A stretch of 49,917 bases of DNA from Terriglobia bacterium (lineage in GTDB: Bacteria > Acidobacteriota > Terriglobia > Acidiferrales > UBA7541). The position numbers and the translations under genes were made by a program. The stretch covers positions 1 to 49,917 of the forward strand of contig JAIQGC010000069.1 of assembly GCA_020072805.1 (NCBI GenBank), read 5' to 3'. Below the pieces are notes generated by a model. That model did no database searches. It saw only the letters and a list, made by a program, of their open reading frames with translations, and was not told the origin of the DNA. Shown here in pieces: positions 1-11,952 of the stretch (position 1 is the stretch's first letter; every line of letters begins with the position of its first letter).

Positions 1-374
<374 letters not shown>

Positions 375-462
375 CGATTTGCGCGGAGCTTCCGGTTTCC
401 CCCGGGAACTCCGCCGTGAACTGAACAGCGGGAAGTGATGTTTCGCAGTCGGGTTCTCAGCC

Positions 463-495
463 GTTCCGGAAAAGCCCCGCAAGGGGCGCCGGAAC
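463..495 (+). promoter_or_regulatory. Two-tier hairpin in the rpoB-rpoC spacer
   Basis: A 7-bp outer stem (463-469 with 489-495) encloses a 4-bp GC stem (475-478 with 483-486) with a GCAA loop. There is no T-run after it, so it is not a standard terminator. It lies about 40 bases before the rpoC start, so it could be an RNA-processing or translation-control element in the rpoBC message. The role is inference; only the pairing is seen. Confidence 0.4.
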
Positions 496-535
496 GCAGC
501 CCGCGGCCGCAAGGCTCCGGGAGGGAGGAAACACC

Positions 536-4744
<4,209 letters not shown>

Positions 4745-4773
4745 CCGCGTTCCAGTTGGCTCCGGATGTTATC

Positions 4774-4822
4774 GAGCGGCATTTCACGTCCGATGAGGGA
4801 CGGGGAATGCCGCTCTTTCTTT
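4774..4822 (+). terminator. Rho-independent terminator after rpoC
   Basis: A perfect 10-bp inverted repeat (4774-4783, GAGCGGCATT, with 4806-4815, AATGCCGCTC) encloses a second 5-bp stem (CGTCC/GGACG) and is followed by TTTCTTT. It lies 30 bases after the rpoC stop and ends the rpoBC operon. Confidence 0.85.
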
Positions 4823-4886
4823 CCGCGGGCGAATTTCCTGTCCTTCGGCACGGGGTATCCTTCGGACACCTTTCGCGCTGATTCCT

Positions 4887-4915
4887 TTGTTCTAGCCGCG
4901 CCGCCTCGTTAAACT
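4887..4915 (+). promoter_or_regulatory. Sigma-70-type promoter for the hybrid kinase
   Basis: TTGTTC at 4887-4892 and TAAACT at 4910-4915 are separated by exactly 17 bases. The element lies between the rpoC terminator and the kinase gene, where a new promoter is needed. Expected transcription start is near 4922. Confidence 0.5.
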
Positions 4916-4982
4916 GGAAAATAAGCCCTTCTATGCGCCTTTGTTCTTTTCGGAAAGGTGGTTATCGGCAAGCGAAAATCGC

Positions 4983-7616
4983 ATGTCCCTCCACGATACA
5001 CTGCCGCCCCCTGATTCCCGCCCTCACGGCGCTTCCCGCGGCGGCGTCTTCAAAATATTTGAACAATTTGACCGCCGCCAGCACTTGCTCTGGCGCTCGG
5101 CTTTTTTCCTTCTGCTGGCTCTGGCCCTCGGTTTGACCTGGTCTGCCTGGCAGACCAGCCTCTTTGCCACCTTTCCGGCCAGGGCCATTCCGCTTCTCGT
5201 GGTCCTGCTGGTGGTTGTTCTGGGCCTCTATCTTTGGAAAAAAACGGAGGAGATCACCAGCCTGCGCCGTCTTTTGCGCGAACTGCAGACCCGCGACTCC
5301 CTGCGCCCCAGCGGCAAACAACTCGATTATCTCTACGAAATCATCACCCGCTCCCAGCAGAGCTACCGCGAATTGATCGACTCCTTCGACGAAATACTCA
5401 TCGCCCTTACCCCGGAGGGCCAGATTCGCGCCGCCAACCGCAGTTTTATCGAACTGATTGGCAAGCCCTTCCAGCAAGTCATTGGCAAGCCCTTTCTGGA
5501 TTTGCTGGACGCCGCCGAGGCGGAAGGCGTGCGGATGAATGCCCAGGTTCTGCCGCAATTTCTGGCCCGGCGCCACTGGTCGGGCGCCGTCATGGTCCGC
5601 GTAAAAGGCAAACCGGAGAGGAAATTCTACGACTGCGTCGCCCATGCCATGATTCGCGGCGACAAGGTGCAGGGCATCACCATTCTCGCGCGGGACATTA
5701 CCTCGCTCCGCGAAAACGAAGCTCGCTTCACCGAGCTGTTCACTACCCTGCAGGAAGGCATCTACATCTCCACTCCCGGGGATCTCCTGCTCGACGCCAA
5801 TCCCGCTCTTGTTTCCATGCTCGGCTATGAGTCCCGGGAAGCTCTCCTGGCTCGCCCCTTCTCTGAACTCTTCGCCGACCCCTCGGAACAGAAGGAACTC
5901 CAGCGCGAAGCGGGAGAGAATCGGGCGTTGCGCGGCCGGGAAATCACCTTGCGCCGCCGCGACGGCACTCCGCTGACCTGCCTCAATACGGTCACCGCCG
6001 TCCGCGACGCTTCCGGCGCCGTCGTCCGCTATCAGGGCGCGGTGATGGATATTTCCGAACGCCGCGCAATCGAGCGCAAGCTGCACAAGGAACAGGAATT
6101 CGCCCGCCGCCTCATGGAAAGTTTTCCCGACCTCATCCTGGTTCTCAACACCAGCGGCCAATACACCTTCGTCAGTCCGCGTATTCACGAAGTCCTCGGA
6201 TACGACCCGGAGGAAGTTGAGCGGGTCGGCATGGGAAATTACACCCATGAAGAGGATCGCCACAAACAAACCAGCCTGCTCCAGGAAATTATGGCCGGCA
6301 GGCAGAAGTTTGGCTCCTTCGAATTACGTGTCCGCCATAAGTCCGGTGAATGGCGCCTCATGCGCTGCCATGTCAGCCCGCTTGTGGATGAGTCCGGAAA
6401 TATCGAAGGCGTCGTCATCTCCGCCCGCGACATCACCCAGCTCAAGCGCCTCGAGGACCAACTGGTGCAGTCCGAACGGCTCGCCGCCATGGGCCAGATG
6501 CTCGCCGGCGTCGCCCACGAACTCAACAATCCGCTCACCGCTATCCTCGGCATCACCGAGCTCCTCCGCGACCAGCCCGAAACATCAGAAAACGCCAAGC
6601 GCCAGCTCGAACTTTCCTACCGCCAGGCCCGCCGCGCCGCCCGCATCGTGCAGAATCTTCTCGATTTCTCCCGCCCCGCCGCTCCCCAGAAAAAGCCCCT
6701 GGACGTCAGCGCCCTGGTCGAGCGCGCCGTGCAGCTTCAGGAGCACTCTCTACGCCGCAACAACATCTCCCTGCAATTCACGCCCACTCCGGGCCTGCCC
6801 CTGGTTCTGGGAGATGCCAATCAGCTGATCCAGATCCTCCTCAACCTGGTGACCAACGCCGAACAGGCCATCCGCGAGGTCCGCGATTCCGGCCGCATCG
6901 AAATCGATCTCCGCAGCGTTGGGGACAACGTGACCATCCGCATCCGCGATGACGGGCCGGGCATTAAGCCCGATGTACTCCCCAAGATTTTCGATCCTTT
7001 TTACACCACCAAGCGGCCCGGCGGCGGCACGGGCCTGGGCCTGAGCATCTCCCAGGCCATCATTCGCGAGCACCACGGCAGGATTGAAGCCGCTGCCCAC
7101 CCGAAAGGCGGCACGGTCTTCACCGTTTTACTGCCCGCGCTGCCCGAATCTCAGGCGACCCCTTCGCCCCTCGATACTGCCGTCATCAGCTCCGCGGGCC
7201 TGCGCCAGATGGCCAATATTCTCAAGGACCGCTCCCTCCTGGTTCTCGATGATGAGGAAAGCATTCGCATGCTGTTACAGGAGGGATTGACGGCTCAGGG
7301 CCTTCGCGTGGACTGCACCGCCACCGGCGAGGAGGCTCTGGCCCTGGCCCGCAAGAACGTCTATGAAGTTCTACTTTGCGATCTCAATCTGGACGGCGGG
7401 AAAGCCAACGGCAGGAAATTCGCCCGGCAGATTTGCGAACTCCAGGCCCGCAAACCCTTCGTGGTCTTCATGACCGGGGATCTGATCTCTCCCCCGCCCG
7501 TCGGCTCGGCCGCCGAGCGTGAATTTCACCTGCAAAAACCCTTTCGCATCTCCCAGGTGCTCTCGATTCTCGCCGAAGCCTTCATCGCCGCGGAGCAGTC
7601 CGGCCAGGGTAAATAG
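4983..7616 (+). CDS. Membrane-bound hybrid sensor histidine kinase with three PAS domains and a C-terminal receiver
   Basis: The 877-residue protein has two hydrophobic segments near the N-terminus (about 35-57 and 66-88) with little between them, so it is a membrane-anchored sensor without a large periplasmic domain. Three PAS domains follow (starting near YRELIDSF, RFTELFTT and LMESFPDL), then a HisKA domain with the phosphoacceptor H512 in VAHELNNP. An HATPase_c domain has the N-box (NLVTNAEQAI), G1 (RDDGPGIKP) and G2 (GTGLGLSISQ). A C-terminal receiver has acidic residues in LDDEES, phosphoacceptor D800 in LCDLNLDGG and the conserved lysine in QKPF. No separate response regulator or output domain is adjacent, so the output partner is unknown. 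The ATG at 4983 was chosen; an in-frame TTG at 4941 is an alternative, and neither has a convincing ribosome site. Confidence 0.92.
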   Translation: MSLHDTLPPPDSRPHGASRGGVFKIFEQFDRRQHLLWRSAFFLLLALALGLTWSAWQTSLFATFPARAIPLLVVLLVVVLGLYLWKKTEEITSLRRLLRELQTRDSLRPSGKQLDYLYEIITRSQQSYRELIDSFDEILIALTPEGQIRAANRSFIELIGKPFQQVIGKPFLDLLDAAEAEGVRMNAQVLPQFLARRHWSGAVMVRVKGKPERKFYDCVAHAMIRGDKVQGITILARDITSLRENEARFTELFTTLQEGIYISTPGDLLLDANPALVSMLGYESREALLARPFSELFADPSEQKELQREAGENRALRGREITLRRRDGTPLTCLNTVTAVRDASGAVVRYQGAVMDISERRAIERKLHKEQEFARRLMESFPDLILVLNTSGQYTFVSPRIHEVLGYDPEEVERVGMGNYTHEEDRHKQTSLLQEIMAGRQKFGSFELRVRHKSGEWRLMRCHVSPLVDESGNIEGVVISARDITQLKRLEDQLVQSERLAAMGQMLAGVAHELNNPLTAILGITELLRDQPETSENAKRQLELSYRQARRAARIVQNLLDFSRPAAPQKKPLDVSALVERAVQLQEHSLRRNNISLQFTPTPGLPLVLGDANQLIQILLNLVTNAEQAIREVRDSGRIEIDLRSVGDNVTIRIRDDGPGIKPDVLPKIFDPFYTTKRPGGGTGLGLSISQAIIREHHGRIEAAAHPKGGTVFTVLLPALPESQATPSPLDTAVISSAGLRQMANILKDRSLLVLDDEESIRMLLQEGLTAQGLRVDCTATGEEALALARKNVYEVLLCDLNLDGGKANGRKFARQICELQARKPFVVFMTGDLISPPPVGSAAEREFHLQKPFRISQVLSILAEAFIAAEQSGQGK

Positions 7617-7629
7617 TTCTCCTCTGCTT

Positions 7630-8604
7630 TCAGTCCACCCCGAAATCCCACACGTAGAGGTTCATCCCCTCCGGCAGGATCTCCGCCAGCACGTACTCGC
7701 CGGGCGCGAGATTCTGGCTCAGCGTAAAGCGAAAGACGTTCGGCGCGATCTGCCAGCGTTGCAGCGAGATGGTCGTGCGCGTGGCTTCCATCTCCTGGCC
7801 GAAGAAGCTGCGCAGCGACTCCACCCGCCGCTTGTCGCCCTTGACGCTCGCCTGGATCAGCTCCACTTCCGGTCCCGATTCCCCCGGCCGGCTGCTCTTG
7901 CGCACCCCCGAAGGCTTCTCCGAATCCGGTGGCGCCTCCCGCAGGTAGAACTCCAGCTGGCCATGCGCAAAGCGCTGCTTGGCCCGCACTCCCGGTATTT
8001 CCAGATTATGCTTGCTGGGAACGATCGGAATCGGCACCAGCACCTGCTTCAAAAGCTGACCCTTGTCCGTGCGCACCTGCGTTCCCACCTGCTCCAGCGC
8101 AGTCACCGCCTTGCCCGCCACCGCGAACATTCCCTCTCCGGGAGGCAGAAAGACGCCCGGGGCCACCTGCAGGCTCGCGTCAATGTCCAGGGCGATCTCC
8201 ACCTGGCTGGCCTCTTCCTCCCGGTGGACCTTCTGCAACAGCGACTTGTCCTCCTTGTTTCTCTCTTCTTCGGTCCGGGCCGTGGCCTCCCAGTCCACCA
8301 GTTCCGCGGGCAATTCCTCCCAGGCATGGCGCTCCAGACTGTAGTAGCGCACGCGGTCGCCTTTTCTTTCGTAGCTGCGCACCAGATGAACACATCCGTC
8401 TTTCAGGCTGAGTTTCGTGCCCCGAAGAGGGGCTTCAGGAACAATGGCCGGCTGCGACTTGTCTTTTTCGCCGGAGGGCGCAGCCGCGGCAGGTTCCTGC
8501 GCCGCCCGCGGGGCTGCCTGCCCGGAACCACTCAGGCCCAGGAGCAGCCCGCCCAGGAGGATGCGCCGAATTCGTGTGTTGACGGCCATTTCATTCAATC
8601 GCAA
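7630..8604 (-). CDS. Secreted hypothetical protein
   Basis: The 324-residue protein has an N-terminal signal peptide (RRILLGGLLLGLSGSGQA) followed by an Ala/Pro-rich linker and a predicted beta-rich body with acidic and lysine-rich stretches. I do not recognise a named family. The final part (NVFRFTLSQNLAPGEYVLAEILPEGMNLYVWDFGVD) resembles the carbohydrate-binding-like ends of many acidobacterial secreted hypotheticals, in which an 'APGEYVL' strand precedes a conserved 'DFGVD' end. The start is taken as TTG at 8604 because GGAGAAG lies six bases upstream; an ATG at 8589 would lose that ribosome site but keep the signal peptide. It is convergent with the hybrid kinase, with 13 bases between stops. 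Confidence 0.75.
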   Translation of the reverse strand: MRLNEMAVNTRIRRILLGGLLLGLSGSGQAAPRAAQEPAAAAPSGEKDKSQPAIVPEAPLRGTKLSLKDGCVHLVRSYERKGDRVRYYSLERHAWEELPAELVDWEATARTEEERNKEDKSLLQKVHREEEASQVEIALDIDASLQVAPGVFLPPGEGMFAVAGKAVTALEQVGTQVRTDKGQLLKQVLVPIPIVPSKHNLEIPGVRAKQRFAHGQLEFYLREAPPDSEKPSGVRKSSRPGESGPEVELIQASVKGDKRRVESLRSFFGQEMEATRTTISLQRWQIAPNVFRFTLSQNLAPGEYVLAEILPEGMNLYVWDFGVD

Positions 8605-8785
8605 AGACGCTTCTCCGTTTTAAGATGCCTGCCGCCAGCATAGCGCTGCTCCCCCGAAGCGGCAATCGGAGTCCGGTAGCTAATGTAAGATGTTTATTTA
8701 CAATAAGATAAGAGCATGCGAAGAGGTTGGTTCCGAAAGCGATAGCGCAAGCTGCGTCGCTCAGGGGAAAAATCTCGGCTTCATG

Positions 8786-8816
8786 AAAAACGGGCTCCGG
8801 GAAATCCCGAAGCCCG
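8786..8816 (-). terminator. Rho-independent terminator, leftward
   Basis: CGGGCT (8791-8796) pairs with AGCCCG (8811-8816), with an inner stem CGGGA/TCCCG and an AA loop. On the minus strand the hairpin is followed by TTTTT (8790-8786). It lies just downstream of the small protein gene at 8845-9063 and supports that gene being real and transcribed leftward. Confidence 0.8.
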
Positions 8817-8844
8817 CCTCAATTCCTGCGTTGAAAATTCCGCC

Positions 8845-9063
8845 TCAGTGCGTGCACTTGGGGAAGAGCGTCACCAGCACCATCAGGTCGCTCAACGTGA
8901 ACAGCCACTGATCGGCCTGCTTGCCCGCCGCTTCCGCGGCTCGGTCGAGGAATCCCAGGTGGCGGCTGCGCGCGAAATTGTGCAGGTGGTCCAGGCAGAT
9001 GCCCGTCAGTCCGACCACTTCCGCATCCGTGAAGATCTTCTGGCTTGATTTCACCGTGACCAC
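8845..9063 (-). CDS. Small conserved-looking hypothetical protein (72 aa)
   Basis: The protein is predicted to be helical: a short N-terminus VTVKSSQKIFTDAEV, an amphipathic helix with ICLDHLHNFARSRHLGFL, an Ala-rich helix, and a hydrophobic end LSDLMVLVTLFPKCTH. The open frame could extend to 9153, but that extension reads as low-complexity non-coding text. The GTG at 9063 is preceded by GAGAGG at a six-base spacing and is the best start. A strong intrinsic terminator lies 29 bases downstream on the same strand, which argues that this is a real monocistronic gene. I do not recognise the family. The hydrophobic C-terminus could be a weak membrane or packing helix. Confidence 0.6.
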   Translation of the reverse strand: MVTVKSSQKIFTDAEVVGLTGICLDHLHNFARSRHLGFLDRAAEAAGKQADQWLFTLSDLMVLVTLFPKCTH

Positions 9064-9282
9064 GTTCAGCCTCTCAGTCTCTGCGCCGCTTCCTGGCCTC
9101 TCGCTCGGTTCGATACAGCATCGAGCGTAAACGTTGCATCCTTTTCCCTGCAATAGTCATACCGTTCCACTGAGCAAAACGGATCGCATAGTACTTCCGG
9201 CCTAACACCCACATCCCGCAAGTGTTATCGGCAAATAAGCAAAACACTTTGATTTGAATTTTCTGAGAAAGGAGTGTTCCAA

Positions 9283-9816
9283 CTATGCAAAATGTTTCAG
9301 TTTTTGAAATTTTTCTACTGTTTCCTGAATCTGCTTGGCGTGCCGCACTTCGTGATTGCCCACCAATCGAAACCACTCGTAAAAATTCAGGCTGCCCAAA
9401 AACGGATGTTTCCAGCGATACCCGCTGTAGTCCCGCCCGCTGGTCTCCTCCAGGAATACCAGAGTACGCTCGCGGATTGCCTGCAATTGCGTCAGCGCTG
9501 CTTCCTTTTCCGACACCTGCGCCGGGTCCAGCGGAATCGGGCTTTCCACGCGCCGTACTCGCATCGTCACCAGCCAGAGCGGCCGATGCAGTCGCGCCAG
9601 CAAGGAGACCGCCTGCGGCGGCTCCTGGATAATGCGATCCGCTCCTCCCAGTATGACCCGCTCGACCATGGTCAGATGGGCGAAGACTTCCGCAGCCGAC
9701 CAGCTTCCCGGCGCCGGACTGGCTTTCCACTGTTCACCGCTGACGGCGTCCGCCGCCCGCAGCAATTTTTCGCGGGTAATTCTCAGGTGCTCGCGAATGG
9801 AATTGAGAGAAGGCAT
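9283..9816 (-). CDS. DinB-like / DUF664-type four-helix metalloprotein
   Basis: The 177-residue protein matches the DinB/YfiT-like four-helix-bundle superfamily. The first helix is IREHLRITREKLLRAAD, followed by the typical WKASPAPGSWSAAEVFAHL segment with metal-ligand histidine H47, and the C-terminal helix GNHEVRHAKQI supplies the HxxxH pair (H155, H159). In this superfamily the three histidines bind a divalent metal; several members are bacillithiol- or mycothiol-dependent transferases or hydrolases, but the substrate here is unknown. An upstream extension to 9963 is possible in frame but overlaps gatA; the ATG at 9816 fits family length and has GGAGAA upstream. It lies 26 bases after the gatA stop and is probably co-transcribed with it. 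Confidence 0.85.
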   Translation of the reverse strand: MPSLNSIREHLRITREKLLRAADAVSGEQWKASPAPGSWSAAEVFAHLTMVERVILGGADRIIQEPPQAVSLLARLHRPLWLVTMRVRRVESPIPLDPAQVSEKEAALTQLQAIRERTLVFLEETSGRDYSGYRWKHPFLGSLNFYEWFRLVGNHEVRHAKQIQETVEKFQKLKHFA

Positions 9817-9842
9817 GGAGGAGGGAATTCTCCTGGCGGGAT

Positions 9843-11282
9843 CTAGACCGTCGCGCCGCCGTTTTGCTCGAAGGCCTGCGCCAATTGCAGCACGCGTGCT
9901 TCGCCAAAAGCCGGCCCAAAAAGTTGCAGCCCCACGGGAAGCTTGCCGTCGATTTTCCCGCACGGCACGGAAATCCCCGGAACTCCCGCCAGGGATCCCG
10001 TAACTGTATATATATCAGCAAGATACATCTGGAGCGGGTCGGCCGTGCGTTCCCCCAATTTGAAGGGTGGCACAGGGGAAGTCGGCGTCAGAATCGCGTC
10101 CACCTTGGTAAACGCCTCGCGGAAATCCCGCGCGATCAGCGCGCGCACCTTCTGCCCCTTGAGGTAGTAGGCGTCGTAATAGCCCGCCGAGAGCACGTAG
10201 GTTCCCAGCACAATCCGCCGTTTCACTTCCGCGCCGAAGCCCGCGCCGCGCGTCTTGCGGTACATCCCCACCAGGGAGTCTCCGTCGACGCGCAGGCCGT
10301 AGCGCACGCCGTCGAAGCGCGCCAGGTTCGAGCTGGCTTCCGCCGTGGCGATGATGTAGTAGGTGGCGATGGCGTAGTCGGTGTGCGGCATGCGCAGCTC
10401 CACCAGTTCGCAACCCAGCTTTCGGTAGATCTCGATCCCCGCCTCGATCTTCTTGCGCACTCCCTCGTCCATTCCCGGCGCGAAATACTCCTTGGGAATG
10501 CCCAGGCGCAGCCCCTTCACGGGTTTGTCCATCTCCGCCAAATAATCCGGCACGGCATCGGTGGTCGAAGTGGAATCGCGCGGGTCGCGCCCGGCAATGG
10601 CCTGCAGCACGCGCGCCACGTCGCCCACGCTTGTGGCGAAGGGGCCGATGCGGTCGAGCGAGGAGGCAAAGGCAATCAGCCCGTAGCGCGAAACCCGTCC
10701 GTAGCTGCCCATCATCGCCGGTATCCCGCAAAACGCCCCCGGTTGGCGTATCGACCCGCCCGTATCCGTCCCCAGCGACGCCACCGCCAGCCCCGCGGCC
10801 ACCACCGCCGCCGAGCCGCCGCTCGACCCTCCTGGCACGCGGTCCAGCGCCACCGGATTCTTCACCGGCCCGTAGGCCGAGTTTTCGTTCGAGCTGCCCA
10901 TGGCAAACTCGTCGCAATTGGTCTTGCCCAGGATGACCGCCCCGGCCGCTTCCAGCCGCTCGATCGCCGTGGCGTCGTAGGCCGGAACGTAGGGCTCCAG
11001 AATCTTCGACCCGCAGGTGGTCTTCGTTCCCCGCGTGCTGATGACGTCCTTGACGGCCACGGGCACGCCCGCCAGCGGCGGCAGCGGTTTTCCGGCGGCC
11101 ACCAGCGCGTCCACGCGCTCCGCCTGAGCCTGCGCGCGCTCCGGTGAGAGCGCCAGATACGCGTTCAACTCCGGATTGCGCGCTTCGATCCGCTTATAAA
11201 ATTCCGCGGTCAGCTCCCGCGCCGAAATCTTCTTCGCCGTGAGGGCCTCGCGTACGCCGTTAATTGTCCAGTTCGTCGCCAC
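9843..11282 (-). CDS. gatA: Aspartyl/glutamyl-tRNA amidotransferase subunit A
   Basis: GatA hydrolyses glutamine and delivers ammonia to misacylated Glu-tRNA(Gln)/Asp-tRNA(Asn) as part of GatCAB. The amidase-signature triad is complete: K78 in VAVKDV, cis-Ser S153 in GGSSGGSAA, and S177 in TDTGGSIRQ. Length (479 aa) is normal. One oddity is the segment before GRVSRYG, which reads CGIPAMMGSYG where most family members have CGVVGLKPTYG. The start is GTG at 11282 (MATNWTI); the ribosome site is weak. It follows gatC in the same direction with 65 bases between; gatB is not in this window, which is common when the subunits are split. Confidence 0.96.
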   Translation of the reverse strand: MATNWTINGVREALTAKKISARELTAEFYKRIEARNPELNAYLALSPERAQAQAERVDALVAAGKPLPPLAGVPVAVKDVISTRGTKTTCGSKILEPYVPAYDATAIERLEAAGAVILGKTNCDEFAMGSSNENSAYGPVKNPVALDRVPGGSSGGSAAVVAAGLAVASLGTDTGGSIRQPGAFCGIPAMMGSYGRVSRYGLIAFASSLDRIGPFATSVGDVARVLQAIAGRDPRDSTSTTDAVPDYLAEMDKPVKGLRLGIPKEYFAPGMDEGVRKKIEAGIEIYRKLGCELVELRMPHTDYAIATYYIIATAEASSNLARFDGVRYGLRVDGDSLVGMYRKTRGAGFGAEVKRRIVLGTYVLSAGYYDAYYLKGQKVRALIARDFREAFTKVDAILTPTSPVPPFKLGERTADPLQMYLADIYTVTGSLAGVPGISVPCGKIDGKLPVGLQLFGPAFGEARVLQLAQAFEQNGGATV

Positions 11283-11347
11283 CTGAGTATCCGTTTCCTT
11301 CTTTCTTCTATCTCCGTGCCTCTGTGCCTCTGCGGCAAATCCTCTGC

Positions 11348-11650
11348 CTATTTTTCGATCACCCTGGGCACGCGGAAGTAAGGAGCCTCCGGGTCGGGGG
11401 CGTACTTCAGCACTGTCGCGGCCACGTCGCTCACCACCACGGTATCCTCGCGCACCGTGGCGTCCGCCGCCTGGTCGCTCGAGAGCACCTGGGTCATGGG
11501 CTCGACTGTCGTCGTATCCAGCTCATTCAGCTTGCCCACGTATTCGAGGATGTCGTCCATCTGCGCCCGGTAGGTCTCGATCTCCGCTTCGCTCAGCTCC
11601 AGATAGGCCAGTTCGGCCACCCGCAGCACTTCTTCCCGGCTGATCTTCAT
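11348..11650 (-). CDS. gatC: Aspartyl/glutamyl-tRNA amidotransferase subunit C
   Basis: GatC is the small linker subunit that wraps around GatA and GatB. The 100-residue protein shows the family pattern: I-x-REEVLRVAELAYLELSE at the N-terminus, a central helix ILEYVGKLNELDT, then TTVEPMTQVL, and the C-terminal PEAPYFRVPRVIEK that inserts between partners. Start ATG at 11650 with GGGAGCAGGA immediately upstream. It is the first gene of the gatC-gatA-dinB-like unit. Confidence 0.95.
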   Translation of the reverse strand: MKISREEVLRVAELAYLELSEAEIETYRAQMDDILEYVGKLNELDTTTVEPMTQVLSSDQAADATVREDTVVVSDVAATVLKYAPDPEAPYFRVPRVIEK

Positions 11651-11771
11651 TCCTGCTCCCTGTCACATGCCGCACAAAACAGAAGGAGATTCTAGCACAG
11701 GCCCGGCGCGGCGCTCCGTAGTGCCAGGCTTGCCGCGCTGGCCCGGATTTCTCACAAGACTCCCGCAGTAG

Positions 11772-11791
11772 GGGCGGAGCTTACTCCGCCC
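11772..11791. repeat. GC-rich intergenic palindrome (copy 1)
   Basis: An 8-bp perfect inverted repeat, GGGCGGAG and CTCCGCCC with a CTTA loop, is preceded by 'GCAGTAG'. It lies in the 300-base spacer between gatC and the next gene. There is no T-run. Text of this type (gtaGGGGCGGAGCTTactccgccc) resembles a scattered extragenic palindrome; a partial match appears inside clpC at about 29018-29033. Confidence 0.5.
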
Positions 11792-11880
11792 GCTGCACCA
11801 GCAACCCGATTGCCCGTCCAGCCGCAAGCGTCACACTGTGGTTTTTTCTCTCGCCAAGAAAACTCCCCCGACTTCTGTAG

Positions 11881-11900
11881 CCGCCCTCTTTAGAGGGCGG
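11881..11900. repeat. GC-rich intergenic palindrome (copy 2)
   Basis: CCGCCCTCT pairs with AGAGGGCGG over 9 bp with a TT loop, preceded by 'TGTAG'. Same style as the palindrome about 100 bases away. On the plus strand it is followed by CCTTTT, but no plus-strand gene ends here, so I treat it as a repeat and not a terminator. Confidence 0.5.
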
Positions 11901-11952
11901 GCCTTTTCCCCCCGGCCGCGCAGACCTGCCCTTCCTCGTGAGAAATGCCGCG

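Noticed and set aside
11881-11920. Plus-strand terminator at the second palindrome
   Set aside because: It has a weak T-run but no plus-strand gene ends there; treated as a repeat.
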